This document shows, piece by piece, positions 51,030 through 58,597 of a stretch of DNA of 64,000 bases. The stretch comes from a bacterium (GTDB taxonomy: Bacteria; Planctomycetota; Planctomycetia; Pirellulales; Pirellulaceae). Numbering within the stretch: position 1 is the first letter of the stretch; each line of letters begins with the position of its first letter. The notes beneath the pieces are model-generated. The model saw only the letters and a list, made by a program, of their open reading frames with translations, was not told the DNA's origin and searched no databases. Position numbers and translations under genes: made by a program. The DNA is taken from contig JAUIGN010000006.1 of NCBI GenBank assembly GCA_030430075.1, positions 248,001 through 312,000 on the forward strand, in the 5' to 3' direction.

Positions 51030-51215
51030 AGCGACCATCCATTCAGGGCGAGTCGTCGGGTCGCAATCGATTGTGGGGGACTTGCCAGAAACGGCTTGCC
51101 GATCAGCCGGAACCGGTTCGCGTCCGGTTGGTGCAGCTTTCGACGGAACCGGGGCTAACGCCCAACGGCTGATGAATCATCGGGGCAAACGCCTGACGGC
51201 TGACGAATCATCCGG
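51030..51215 (+). repeat. Dispersed repeat B, copy 3
   Basis: The left part, GCGACCATCCATTCAGGGCG through CGGGTCGCAATCGATTG, matches copy 2; then AGCCGGAACCGGTTCGCGTC, CGACGGAACCGGGGCTAACG and GCCCAACGGCTGATGAATCA. A second degenerate GGCAAACGCCTGACGGCTGA follows. It fills most of the 400-base gap 50890-51289 after the terminator. Confidence 0.85.
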
Positions 51216-51289
51216 GCCTGCGACCGTGTTGCGGTAAGCCATGGAACCCCGCGCCTGCAGGCTGTGAAACGGGCGATTAGAATAGGGGG

Positions 51290-51781
51290 ATGGTCACAGC
51301 TTCCGGTGAACAGGCCAGCGCACGAATTCGTGTACCCGAGACGATTCAGATCGTGAATTGGCCATTGCGCGACGAGGGCCTGCGCATCTGGTTGGTCGGG
51401 CTGGTGATGATCGGCATCGGGATGCTGGCGGCTGAGATCTCCAACAGTGCCGCCATGGGCACTTTCTGCGGCGCGGCCCTGTTGCTTTCGACTTGGCGGT
51501 TCTGGTTGCCGGTGACCTTCGAGCTGGGCACGAAGGGGCTTGTCCAGTCGACACTGATCTTCCGCTGGCGAATTCCCTGGCGGTGCTTCGCCCGCTTCGA
51601 GACACGGCCGCAGGGAGTGTGGCTGATGCGGGATGCCGAGCCCACGCCCTGGTCAAGCATGCGGGGAATCCACGTGCAGTGCCGGGACCAACAAGAGCAG
51701 GTGTTGGACTCACTGCGGTTCTTTCTGGCGGCCCGGCGGCAGCGGGCGGCAAATACGACGCGGACGTTCACCTCCGAATGA
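51290..51781 (+). CDS. Hypothetical two-helix membrane protein
   Basis: A 163-residue protein with two membrane helices (LVGLVMIGIGMLAAEI and MGTFCGAALLLSTWRFWLPV) followed by a cytoplasmic beta-rich part containing LPVTFELGTKGLVQSTLIFR and IPWRCFARFETRPQGVWLMR. That pattern resembles bacterial PH-like domains appended to double helices, but I cannot confirm this by eye. The C-terminus is basic. The start at 51290 lies directly behind a G run; no clear Shine-Dalgarno sequence is seen. No neighbours on the same strand are obviously related. Function is unknown. Confidence 0.65.
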   Translation: MVTASGEQASARIRVPETIQIVNWPLRDEGLRIWLVGLVMIGIGMLAAEISNSAAMGTFCGAALLLSTWRFWLPVTFELGTKGLVQSTLIFRWRIPWRCFARFETRPQGVWLMRDAEPTPWSSMRGIHVQCRDQQEQVLDSLRFFLAARRQRAANTTRTFTSE

Positions 51782-52195
51782 GAGCGCGGCCGCGTGACTG
51801 CAGGCCGGCCGGCGAGATCGCGTGCGGACGGCGCCAAGCAAAAACGCCTGGCGAAGCGAGAAAGCCAAATAGACGCCGGATTCAGGCTTTTTCGAACAGC
51901 TCAGCATTTCCCTTCCCGTGGCGGGTGGACTACAATGGTCGGCAACGGAATGGATATTACGGCAGGTTGCCCTTCGTTCCATGCGCCATTCGGTCGCCAA
52001 GCGGGACCTGTCGGACTCAAGGATTGTTCGATCTCTTCTTGCATTTTTAATCTACGTTTCTGCTGTGGTGGGCGTCGCGTTCATCGGTCGCGCCAATTGT
52101 GCGTTCATGATCACTCCGTGGTTCGATGCAGGCACGACGGGGCGATTCCTCTTCGCGGCACCGCGTTGACTTCCGTACTCATGACGAGAAAAGTT
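51782..52195. other. Intergenic stretch, no firm gene
   Basis: The 414 bases before the ArsR gene contain open frames whose translations do not look like conserved proteins. One (from about 51981, MRHSVAKRDLSDSRIV...) has a hydrophobic stretch, LLAFLIYVSAVVGVAF, and could be a tiny membrane protein, but nothing else supports it. The ArsR promoter is expected here. Confidence 0.35.
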
Positions 52196-52708
52196 ATGTC
52201 GGCAACGACTTGCGAAGAGGATACCGGTGTGGATGAATCCAAACAGGACGGCCATCCGCGGCAGCAACGGGACGCATCAGGAGACGCCTCAACCAACCAT
52301 TCGCCGGCTGGTCCGCGGGAGACTGACGGCTCGGTGTCACAGCGAGCGGCAACCCGTCTTGATGAATCACGCGACGACATCACCGACCTGGTCGCTGTGT
52401 TCAAACTGCTCTCGGATGAGACGCGCCTCAAGATCCTCTATGTGCTGCGTGACACCGACGAGATGAATGTGCTCGAGCTGTGCGGCATTCTCAAACAACG
52501 CCAACCGTCGGTCAGCCACCACTTGGCGCTGCTGAGAAGCAAGGGCTTGATTGGAATGCGGCGGGACGGCAAACACAACTTCTACCACATGCTCCCCGCG
52601 CGGCTGGACAAGGTTGCGGCGGCGGTTTTGCAGGTGGCCCCAGGATCCCAAGGGGGCTCCGGCATCGGAGCGGGTGACGGCTTTGTTCCGGGCGATGGCG
52701 TGGTCTAG
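52196..52708 (+). CDS. ArsR-family winged-helix regulator
   Basis: A 170-residue DNA-binding protein. ATG at 52196 (MSATTCEEDTGVDESKQDG) is my choice; an ATG at 52181 is in the same frame, and the frame runs further back without a good start. The first about 70 residues are polar and disordered, then the HTH core: ITDLVAVFKLLSDETRLKIL, LELCGILKQRQPSVSHHLAL and LRSKGLIGMRRDGKHNFYHM. The helix-turn-helix recognition part is QPSVSHHLALLRSKGL. No conserved metal-binding Cys pair (ELCVCDL) is present; CGIL has one Cys, so metal sensing is doubtful. It stands alone, so its target genes are unknown. Confidence 0.85.
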   Translation: MSATTCEEDTGVDESKQDGHPRQQRDASGDASTNHSPAGPRETDGSVSQRAATRLDESRDDITDLVAVFKLLSDETRLKILYVLRDTDEMNVLELCGILKQRQPSVSHHLALLRSKGLIGMRRDGKHNFYHMLPARLDKVAAAVLQVAPGSQGGSGIGAGDGFVPGDGVV

Positions 52709-52800
52709 CACGGCAACCGGTGACGGCCCCGACGGATATCCGCAGTCCGACTCCGACATGGCAGGCGGAACCCGCGTAGCCGACCGTGTAGAATGGGGCG

Positions 52801-53301
52801 ATGGCTGATTTCGTTCATCAACGGCACAAGCCGCTGGCCCACCTGGATCGGGCTCGAGAATTGGTGCTGGTATGCGCCCCTCTCCGCAGTAACGTGAATC
52901 TGTCGCGGATCGTGCGGGCGGCCAGTTGCAGCGGCGTGACGCGGTTGATCGCCTGCGGCAATCCAAAGATCGATGCTCGCATTGCGCGGACCGAACGGCA
53001 GGCATTCGACGTGGAGATCCGCCGTTCCTTATCCCCGGTGCTGAAGAAGCTGAAGGCGGCCGGTTATCAACTGGTCGGTCTGGAGCAGACGACGCATTCG
53101 CATAACATTCACGACTTCGCGTTTGCCCGGCGGACGGCGCTGGTCGTCGGCAATGAGCGGCTCGGCTTGACCGCAGAGACGCTCGACGTGCTGGACGCCA
53201 CGGTTGAGATTCCGGTTTACGGGTTGCCGTTTAGTTTCAATGTCGCGACCGCCACCGCCATGGCCTTGTATGAGTATTGCCGGCAGTTTCCCCGCGGATA
53301 G
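52801..53301 (+). CDS. SpoU/TrmH-family RNA methyltransferase
   Basis: A 166-residue compact SPOUT 2'-O-methyltransferase, using S-adenosylmethionine. The three SpoU motifs are present: RSNVNLSRIVRAASCSG (motif 1 with the Asn and Arg), ALVVGNERLGL (motif 2, the trefoil-knot loop) and EIPVYGLPFSFNVATATAMA (motif 3). It has only the catalytic domain, without the N-terminal RNA-binding domain of TrmH or RlmB, so it may be closer to TrmL-type tRNA methyltransferases. ATG at 52801 directly begins MADFVHQRHKPLAHLDRARE. It is monocistronic and precedes an alpha/beta hydrolase gene by 200 bases. Exact RNA target unknown. Confidence 0.92.
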   Translation: MADFVHQRHKPLAHLDRARELVLVCAPLRSNVNLSRIVRAASCSGVTRLIACGNPKIDARIARTERQAFDVEIRRSLSPVLKKLKAAGYQLVGLEQTTHSHNIHDFAFARRTALVVGNERLGLTAETLDVLDATVEIPVYGLPFSFNVATATAMALYEYCRQFPRG

Positions 53302-53314
53302 CGAGACGTGGGCG

Positions 53315-53350
53315 GTGGTTGGAACTGCCCGCGTGGTTGGAACTGCCCGC
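53315..53350 (+). repeat. Two tandem 18-bp units
   Basis: GTGGTTGGAACTGCCCGC occurs twice in direct succession (53315-53332 and 53333-53350), just after the SpoU gene stop. It is a small local duplication that appears nowhere else in the window. Confidence 0.85.
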
Positions 53351-53501
53351 GTGCGGCAAGACATCCCGGTATGCCGACCGCGTGCCTGCCGGCCCGATGT
53401 GTTACCATACGCGGCTGGCGGTGGCAGCAACCGAAACGGCGGACGCCGGCGAACCACCGCCGTTATTCTTGAGCCACCCGGCCGTTAGCGAGGAACGCTG
53501 T

Positions 53502-54374
53502 ATGACTCGTCTTCTGCTTGTGTTGTCAACGATCTCTTTCTTGTTCCTGGGCGTGGTTTCGCTCGCGTCGGCGGTTCCGCCCGGCGCGCCCCACGTTTAC
53601 AAGACGGTGGAGGGGCGGTCATTGCAACTCTACGTAACCAAGCCACCAGGGTGGACTTCTGCGGACCAACGCCCGGCGATCGTTTTCTTTCACGGCGGCG
53701 GCTGGACGGGCGGGGCGCCGGGACAATTCACAGAACACAGCAAGTACCTCGCATCGCGCGGCATGGTTGCGGTGCAAGTCGAGTATCGCCTGTTGGATCG
53801 CAAGCGGAAGGATCCGCCGATCGTCTGCTGCCGGGATGCAAAATCCGCCATGCGGTGGGTTCGCGGTCACGCCCGGGAGTTGGGCGTCGACCCGGTGCGG
53901 ATCGCCTCGGCCGGCGGCTCCGCCGGGGGCCATCTGGCCTCGTTTGTGGCGATGGTCGACGGCGGTGACGACCCGCTCGACGACCTCACCATTTCTCCGA
54001 AGCCGAATGCCCAGGTCCTCTTCAACGCCGTCTTCGACAACGGACCCGATGGCTGGGGGCAAGCTCGCGTGGGAGACCGGTACCGTGAATTCTCCCCGCT
54101 GCATAACATCAGCCGTGACGATCCACCCGCCCTGGTGTTCCTGGGCTCTGCCGACAAGTTGATCCCGGTCAAGACGGCACACCAGTTTCAGGCCAAGATG
54201 CAGCAGGCCGGCGTTGCCTGCGAGGTCATGATCTTTCCCGGCAAGCCCCACGGGTTCTTCAACCATGGTCGCAATGAGAATCGGGACTACCTCAAGACCG
54301 TGATCGCCATGGACCGGTTCTTGGCCGGACTGGGGTGGGTCACCGGCGAGCCAACGCTGGCCGCACCGGAATAG
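53502..54374 (+). CDS. Exported alpha/beta hydrolase (BD-FAE/esterase type)
   Basis: A 290-residue protein. The ATG at 53502 has GAGGA seven bases upstream and starts a signal peptide (MTRLLLVLSTISFLFLGVVS, ending near ASAV); the 75 codons before are non-coding. The catalytic machinery: oxyanion loop FFHGGGWTGGAPGQF, nucleophile elbow ASAGGSAGGHLASF with Ser, acid GSADKLIPVKTAHQF with Asp, and His in FPGKPHGFFNHGR. HGGGW plus GxSxGG is typical of the hormone-sensitive lipase/BD-FAE group of carboxylesterases, some of which remove acetyl or feruloyl groups from plant polysaccharides. Such a role would fit the sugar-active neighbours at 14 and 23 kb, but it is inferred. Repeat copy A5 lies about 100 bases after the stop. 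Confidence 0.92.
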   Translation: MTRLLLVLSTISFLFLGVVSLASAVPPGAPHVYKTVEGRSLQLYVTKPPGWTSADQRPAIVFFHGGGWTGGAPGQFTEHSKYLASRGMVAVQVEYRLLDRKRKDPPIVCCRDAKSAMRWVRGHARELGVDPVRIASAGGSAGGHLASFVAMVDGGDDPLDDLTISPKPNAQVLFNAVFDNGPDGWGQARVGDRYREFSPLHNISRDDPPALVFLGSADKLIPVKTAHQFQAKMQQAGVACEVMIFPGKPHGFFNHGRNENRDYLKTVIAMDRFLAGLGWVTGEPTLAAPE

Positions 54375-54479
54375 GCCGGAAAGGGCTGGAGTCGCGGGGG
54401 CGCGGGATGGGGCGGGTCGGTGAGCACTGGGGACGACGGGGGAGAGTTGCGGTTGGGAGGGGGGGGTTGCGGTTGGGGA

Positions 54480-54532
54480 GGGGAGACCTTCGGTCGGCGG
54501 TTTCGGCGGGGTCGGAGACCCGCGCCGAGCAA
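54480..54532 (+). repeat. Dispersed element A, copy 5: solo left end
   Basis: GGGGAGACCTTCGGTCGGCG, then GTTTCGGCGGGGTCGGAGAC and CCGCGCCGAGCA are identical to copy 1 except for the tail; only a degenerate GCGCCGCGTAGATCG follows instead of a tandem array. It lies in the 280-base convergent gap between the alpha/beta hydrolase and pncC stops. Confidence 0.88.
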
Positions 54533-54654
54533 GAGCAGCGCACGTGATCCGCGCCGCGTAGATCGTGCGACCCGTGCTGAGCAGCGAACGCAACTCCGCG
54601 CCGGGCAATGACTGCGACACAGCGATGTGAACCGGACTGTTTTTCCTACACGCA

Positions 54655-55167
54655 TCATCCGGGGTCACCGGATGCGGTGAGTGCGCCGACCAGTTCTGAC
54701 AGCACGCTGGCGGCGGCCTCAGCCTGGCGTTGGTCGCGGGCGGACGACGTCAGTTGGTGTCGCCGGACCCACGTGTGGGGCGCCCCGTCGTCGTCGGCCC
54801 GCCTTGCGATGCCGATAAACACCAGGCCGTCCAGCGGCTGGGGCGCGTGCGGCCCAAGATGCCCCGTGACGGAAAGCGCCAGGTTGGCCTCGGTGGTCCG
54901 GGCAAGCGCCCCCGTCGCCATTTGTCGGGCCACCTGTTCGCTTACCGGACCAGGCGCGTGCAAGAGGCTGGCCGAGACGCCCAGCCAATCTTGCTTCGAC
55001 CGGTTGCGATACGTGACGAACGAACCGCAGTGAAATTCCGAGATGCCGGGGACCGTCGCCAGTTCGGCAGAAACCAGCCCGGCGGTGCAACTCTCTGCGA
55101 AGACGACGCGGCGACGGGTCCGTTGGAGCTGCTCGGCGGCTGCCTGGACGGCTGCGGATAAATCCAC
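54655..55167 (-). CDS. pncC: CinA C-terminal-type nicotinamide-nucleotide amidase
   Basis: A 170-residue protein of the CinA C-terminal (PncC) family, which deamidates nicotinamide mononucleotide to nicotinate mononucleotide in NAD recycling. The GTG at 55167 has an ideal AGGAGG seven bases upstream and starts the product as MDLSAAVQAAAEQLQRTRRR; longer frames upstream are non-coding. Family motifs: VVFAESCTAGLVSAELATVP, ISEFHCGSFVTYRNRSKQDW, VSEQVARQMATGALARTTEA and ALSVTGHLGPHAPQPLDG. No N-terminal CinA (MoCF-like) domain is fused. The neighbours (a 66-residue membrane protein upstream on the minus strand, a hydrolase convergent) give no pathway clue. Catalysis is inferred. Confidence 0.93.
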   Translation of the reverse strand: MDLSAAVQAAAEQLQRTRRRVVFAESCTAGLVSAELATVPGISEFHCGSFVTYRNRSKQDWLGVSASLLHAPGPVSEQVARQMATGALARTTEANLALSVTGHLGPHAPQPLDGLVFIGIARRADDDGAPHTWVRRHQLTSSARDQRQAEAAASVLSELVGALTASGDPG

Positions 55168-55297
55168 GGGGGCACCTCCTGATTCATTGGATGGCCGTTT
55201 GGGCAGTCGAAGCGCCAGGCCGGCAATCATTGCGTCCGCCGGCCCTCGGGGTGACCGCCCCGGCGAGTGACAAGCCGCTCTCGGAGGGAAAGCGAAA

Positions 55298-55498
55298 TTA
55301 CCGAGGCAGATGCCGACCGGGTGACAGATCATAGTAGGGAGCCGTTTCCAGGAATTGGATCCGCCGCTTGGCTTCCAAAAGTTCCATTTGCAGCCGCCGT
55401 CGGTCACACCACCAGCCAATCATGGCAGCGACCAGGGCCATCAGTAGCAAGTAGGTCTTGAGGCTGTATTGCCATTTATGGCGGGTGGTGTTCTTCAT
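55298..55498 (-). CDS. Small single-pass membrane protein with coiled coil
   Basis: A 66-residue protein, MKNTTRHKWQYSLKTYLLLM onward. It has a basic N-terminus, one hydrophobic helix (TYLLLMALVAAMIGWW) and a charged helix RRRLQMELLEAKRRIQFLE that could be a coiled coil, then a short Pro/Arg tail. I start at the ATG at 55498; a longer open frame extends back to 55627 but is Arg/Pro-rich and improbable. The YSLKTYLLLMALVAAMIGWW pattern is common in planctomycete small proteins of unknown role. It may share a transcript with pncC (131 bases downstream). Confidence 0.6.
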   Translation of the reverse strand: MKNTTRHKWQYSLKTYLLLMALVAAMIGWWCDRRRLQMELLEAKRRIQFLETAPYYDLSPGRHLPR

Positions 55499-55713
55499 GC
55501 GATCCGTCTCACGGTCTTGCTCGCAGCGCCCCGCCGCGACCGGAGTCCCGGGCTGGGCCCGATCAGGTTTCCCCCTTTGCTTTGGCCTTGCCGGGGTCGC
55601 CCAAGCCCAAAGTATAGCCCGGATCATCCATCAACGAACCACGATCCACTGCAAGCCGCAGTGCCGCAGTGCCGCAATCGTTGATGGCCAACGTACCAAC
55701 GGGGCCGCGCATC

Positions 55714-55800
55714 TCAGCCGGAACGCGTCAGCATCCTGTTCGCACGGCGATCAACGGACCCGGGGCAAATCGCCAACGGCCGCAGAACGAGCCGGGTTCG
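55714..55800 (+). repeat. Dispersed repeat B, copy 4 (degenerate)
   Basis: CAGCCGGAACGCGTCAGCAT, then GATCAACGGACCCGGGGCAA and ATCGCCAACGGCCGCAGAAC follow the same order as copies 2 and 3 with more changes. It lies 40 bases before the second EamA gene start. Confidence 0.65.
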
Positions 55801-55841
55801 CTCGCTATTGGTCCGAGGCCCTGCCTCGTTAGAATACTCGG

Positions 55842-57050
55842 GTGAACCCAGCCCCTGCATCTCGTCATGACTCTTCTTCCGACGCCGGTCGCCGGCTTGT
55901 TTTGATCGGTGCGCTGCTGGGGTGCGTGTCAGCGGTCGGTTACACGGCTGCCAACGGGTTCTTGAAGGCCTCAGCGGAGGCGGCCCTCGATCCGATCTGG
56001 GTTTCGACGATCAAGACGCTGCCAACCATCCTGGGGGCCTTTCCCTGGCTCGCCTGGTCCTGGTGGCGCGGGCAGCGTCTCTTCCCGCCGTGGCGGGTGG
56101 TCTTCGAATTACTGATTGCCGGCCTGTTCGGCCAACTGGCCGGAAATGTCCTCTTTCAGTGGTCTCTGGGCGCGCTGGGGTTGGCAATCACGGTGCCCCT
56201 TTGCTTCGGCGCGATCATCTGTTCGAGCGTGCTGCTAGGACGGATCTGGCTTCACGAATCGGTGACGCCGCGGACGCTGGGCTCGGTCGGCCTGATCGTG
56301 GCTGCGATCTGGATCCTTTCCCTAAGCGCGCGTGATGTACACGGTCTGCCGTCATCACCGCAGGCGACACCGACGTACCTGGTTGTCTTGTCGATTGGTG
56401 CGGCCTGTGTGTCGGGCAGCGCCTATGGCGTGCTGGGCATGGTGATTCGCCGGGCCGCCATGGAGGGCGCTTCGGTGGCGGCGACCACGTTTCTGGTGGC
56501 CGGCGTGGGCACGGTCAGCTTGAGCCTGCTCAGCTTTCAGCAACACGGATTTGGCCATCTCCAGCAGACAACGGTCGAGCAATGGGGCGTGATGGTCGCC
56601 GCCGGTGTCTGCAACTTCATCGCCTTTGTGGCACTTACCCGGGCACTCCAGGTGACGTCGTTGATCTTTGTGAACGCGATCAATGCGACCCAGGTTGCCC
56701 TTGCATCTGTGCTGGGCGTCGTCCTGTTCGGCGAGCCGGTTTCGGTGGGGTTGATTCTGGGTGCCACACTGACCGCGTGCGGCCTGCTGATCATGCCCCG
56801 CAAGACGGCTCGATCGGCCGGCCGTCCGCAGCCACCCGACGTGCCATACCGCGACTCCCTGGAGAGTTACTTGCGACCCAGTGCGGAGGACAGCGACTTG
56901 GGGGTGCGGAAGTCCGAAAACCGTGACTCCAGCGATGAAAGCTGCGTGTCGAGCCAGCCGGAAAAGGCTTCATCCGAGCCGCGCAGTGAGACTCCGTCTT
57001 TGAACGCCGAGCTGACGTTGGCAGACGAGTTTTCGTCAGGTGCCGAATAG
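55842..57050 (+). CDS. EamA/DMT-superfamily transporter
   Basis: A 402-residue inner-membrane protein with ten hydrophobic segments in two EamA halves (AVGYTAANGFLKASAEAALD; LGLAITVPLCFGAIICSSVL; RALQVTSLIFVNAINATQVA; LASVLGVVLFGEPVSVGLIL). It starts at a GTG at 55842, since no ATG suits the frame. After the last helix it has an unusual 75-residue cytosolic tail that is acidic and Ser-rich (ESYLRPSAEDSDLG, SSQPEKASSEPRSETPS). It is a different gene from the EamA at 3.5 kb and shows only family-level likeness. Substrate unknown; monocistronic, with repeat copy B4 just upstream. Confidence 0.88.
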   Translation: MNPAPASRHDSSSDAGRRLVLIGALLGCVSAVGYTAANGFLKASAEAALDPIWVSTIKTLPTILGAFPWLAWSWWRGQRLFPPWRVVFELLIAGLFGQLAGNVLFQWSLGALGLAITVPLCFGAIICSSVLLGRIWLHESVTPRTLGSVGLIVAAIWILSLSARDVHGLPSSPQATPTYLVVLSIGAACVSGSAYGVLGMVIRRAAMEGASVAATTFLVAGVGTVSLSLLSFQQHGFGHLQQTTVEQWGVMVAAGVCNFIAFVALTRALQVTSLIFVNAINATQVALASVLGVVLFGEPVSVGLILGATLTACGLLIMPRKTARSAGRPQPPDVPYRDSLESYLRPSAEDSDLGVRKSENRDSSDESCVSSQPEKASSEPRSETPSLNAELTLADEFSSGAE

Positions 57051-57152
57051 TTGGGGAGTGGCGCCATTTCCCTTCTCCTGCGTCGCGGCCAGTTCCGGTT
57101 GGGCCATCAACGCTCAAGTCCTTGCCGCTGAAGCGGGCCGTCCAGGCCGGTG

Positions 57153-57170
57153 ACTGTCCGAACGGACAGT
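57153..57170. terminator. Small perfect hairpin downstream of the EamA gene
   Basis: ACTGTCC (57153-57159), loop GAAC, and GGACAGT (57164-57170) form a perfect stem 100 bases after the EamA stop. There is no T tract, so termination is uncertain; it could equally be a binding site. Confidence 0.3.
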
Positions 57171-57249
57171 GGAATCACGGGCGAACGTGTCTGGGAATTC
57201 TAGCAAGCAACTGCCATGCCGTCACTGCTGGCAGTTTGCGTCGAGCGGG

Positions 57250-57279
57250 TTAACGTCTTTCTCTTGAACGGCTTACAAT
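57250..57279 (+). promoter_or_regulatory. Candidate sigma-70-like promoter
   Basis: TTAACG (57250-57255) and TACAAT (57274-57279) are separated by 18 bases, ahead of a T-rich run. They lie 70 bases before a possible small gene at 57320 and 320 bases before the coiled-coil protein gene. The -35 box is only a partial match to TTGACA. Confidence 0.3.
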
Positions 57280-57319
57280 TTTTTTGTGGGGCCAGGTCTC
57301 CCCGCTTCCCTTGTGACTT

Positions 57320-57544
57320 TTGCCAACAGCCTGTGCAACATTTCGCGCCGCAAATCGGGCGGATCCCTTATATTGGTTGTCCTGGATTGCCTACGTGTTT
57401 TCGTTGGCTGTGGGCCTGATCGGGCACGCCACCCGGCAACTCGGAAATCTCGTCAAAAAAAGATTCAAGCCGAAGGCGAAACTTTCCAATAGTCCCGAAT
57501 CGGACGCGAACACCACCTTAGAGGTCCGGATGCCAGTCAGCTAA
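57320..57544 (+). CDS. Possible small membrane protein
   Basis: A 74-residue open frame whose middle reads PLYWLSWIAYVFSLAVGLIG followed by HATRQLGNLVKKRFKPKAK, which looks like one membrane helix with a basic flank and is better organised than most shadow frames here. The N-terminal part (MPTACATFRAANRAD) is not convincing and the real start may be later. It precedes the coiled-coil protein gene by 58 bases on the same strand. No homologue is known to me. The rest of the 552-base gap 57051-57602 holds the hairpin and promoter candidates noted separately. Confidence 0.3.
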   Translation: MPTACATFRAANRADPLYWLSWIAYVFSLAVGLIGHATRQLGNLVKKRFKPKAKLSNSPESDANTTLEVRMPVS

Positions 57545-57602
57545 CCCCTGCAACGAAACAAATTTAACGCAAAGCCACTACTTTTTTGGGAGGATCGGAG
57601 AG

Positions 57603-58400
57603 ATGTTAAAGAAAACTGCGATTGTCGGAGCCGCTGTGACCTTATTGGCAGTCTTGTTGGCCGGACGCAGTCACGTTCGGACGGCTTGGACGGAAGTCAA
57701 AGACACGGTCAAGAACAACGTGTCGCTGGAATTCGAGCTCAAGCGGGCGCGGGGAATGATTGAAGATCTTCGTCCTGAGATCGAGAAAAATCTCCGCCGC
57801 ATTGCCCAAGAGGAAGTGGAAGTCGCACGCCTCGAGAAACACGTTGCCACATCGGAAGAGAAGTTGGCCCAGGATCGGGCGGATATCCTGCGTCTGAAGG
57901 ACGACCTCGACTCGGGATCGGAAGTCTTCGTCTACGCGGGCCGGAGCTTCACCGCCAAGCAGGTCACGGCCGATCTGACGTCTCGCTTCAATCAGTTCAA
58001 GACCCAGGAAGCGACGACTCAGGCGAAGCAGCAGATTCTGCTCGCCCGTCAGCAAGGCCTGAAGGCTGCCCGCGAGAAGCTGGAGTCGATGTTGGATGCC
58101 AAGCGTCAGTTGGAAGTTGACGTGGAGAACTTGGAAGCTCGGCTGACGATGGTCGAAGTTGCTCAGACGAGCAGCGCCTTCAAGTTCGACGACAGTCAAC
58201 TGTCGCGGACCCAGGAGTTGATCTCTGACATCGGAACGCGGATCGAAGTCGCCGAGCGACTGGTGAACGTCGACGCCGGACAGATCGACCGGATCCCGCT
58301 CGACGAGCCCGCAGCGGACCGTGATGTGTCGGAGGAGATCGCCGAATACTTCAGCACGAGTCTGCCGGAAGTCGAAGCGTTCGTAAACTCCAGCAAGTAG
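57603..58400 (+). CDS. Membrane-anchored coiled-coil protein
   Basis: A 265-residue protein with an N-terminal hydrophobic anchor (TAIVGAAVTLLAVLLAGRSH) and then a long helical stretch rich in Lys, Glu, Leu and Arg (EIEKNLRRIAQEEVEVARLE, SEEKLAQDRADILRLKDDL, KAAREKLESMLDAKRQLE), a coiled coil of about 130 residues interrupted near VFVYAGRSFTAKQV. The end is acidic (DVSEEIAEYFSTSLPEVEAF). The layout recalls PspA-like or other stress scaffolding proteins, but I see no signature. GGGAGG lies just upstream of the ATG, and a strong intrinsic terminator follows, so it is transcribed alone or with the short frame before it. Function unknown. Confidence 0.85.
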   Translation: MLKKTAIVGAAVTLLAVLLAGRSHVRTAWTEVKDTVKNNVSLEFELKRARGMIEDLRPEIEKNLRRIAQEEVEVARLEKHVATSEEKLAQDRADILRLKDDLDSGSEVFVYAGRSFTAKQVTADLTSRFNQFKTQEATTQAKQQILLARQQGLKAAREKLESMLDAKRQLEVDVENLEARLTMVEVAQTSSAFKFDDSQLSRTQELISDIGTRIEVAERLVNVDAGQIDRIPLDEPAADRDVSEEIAEYFSTSLPEVEAFVNSSK

Positions 58401-58417
58401 TTCATGACCAAGGCCCC

Positions 58418-58452
58418 GGGGGCTCAGGTGATCGGCCTGAGCCCCCTTTTTT
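58418..58452 (+). terminator. Strong intrinsic terminator
   Basis: GGGGGCTCAGG (58418-58428), a 7-base loop and CCTGAGCCCCC (58436-58446) give a perfect 11-bp stem followed by TTTTTT (58447-58452). It lies 18 bases past the coiled-coil gene stop and insulates the FHA-kinase group behind it. Confidence 0.93.
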
Positions 58453-58597
58453 AACACGTGTTGCTAACTCACCGGCGAATCTTTTAGGAACGCGAGCACG
58501 GCGAAACGACGAGCGTCTTTGACCTCGTCCAAACGGCAGACCGCAGGTCGCCAAGTTCGGTTGTGTTCGGCGTTCTTAGCAACTCACGGTCGAAATC

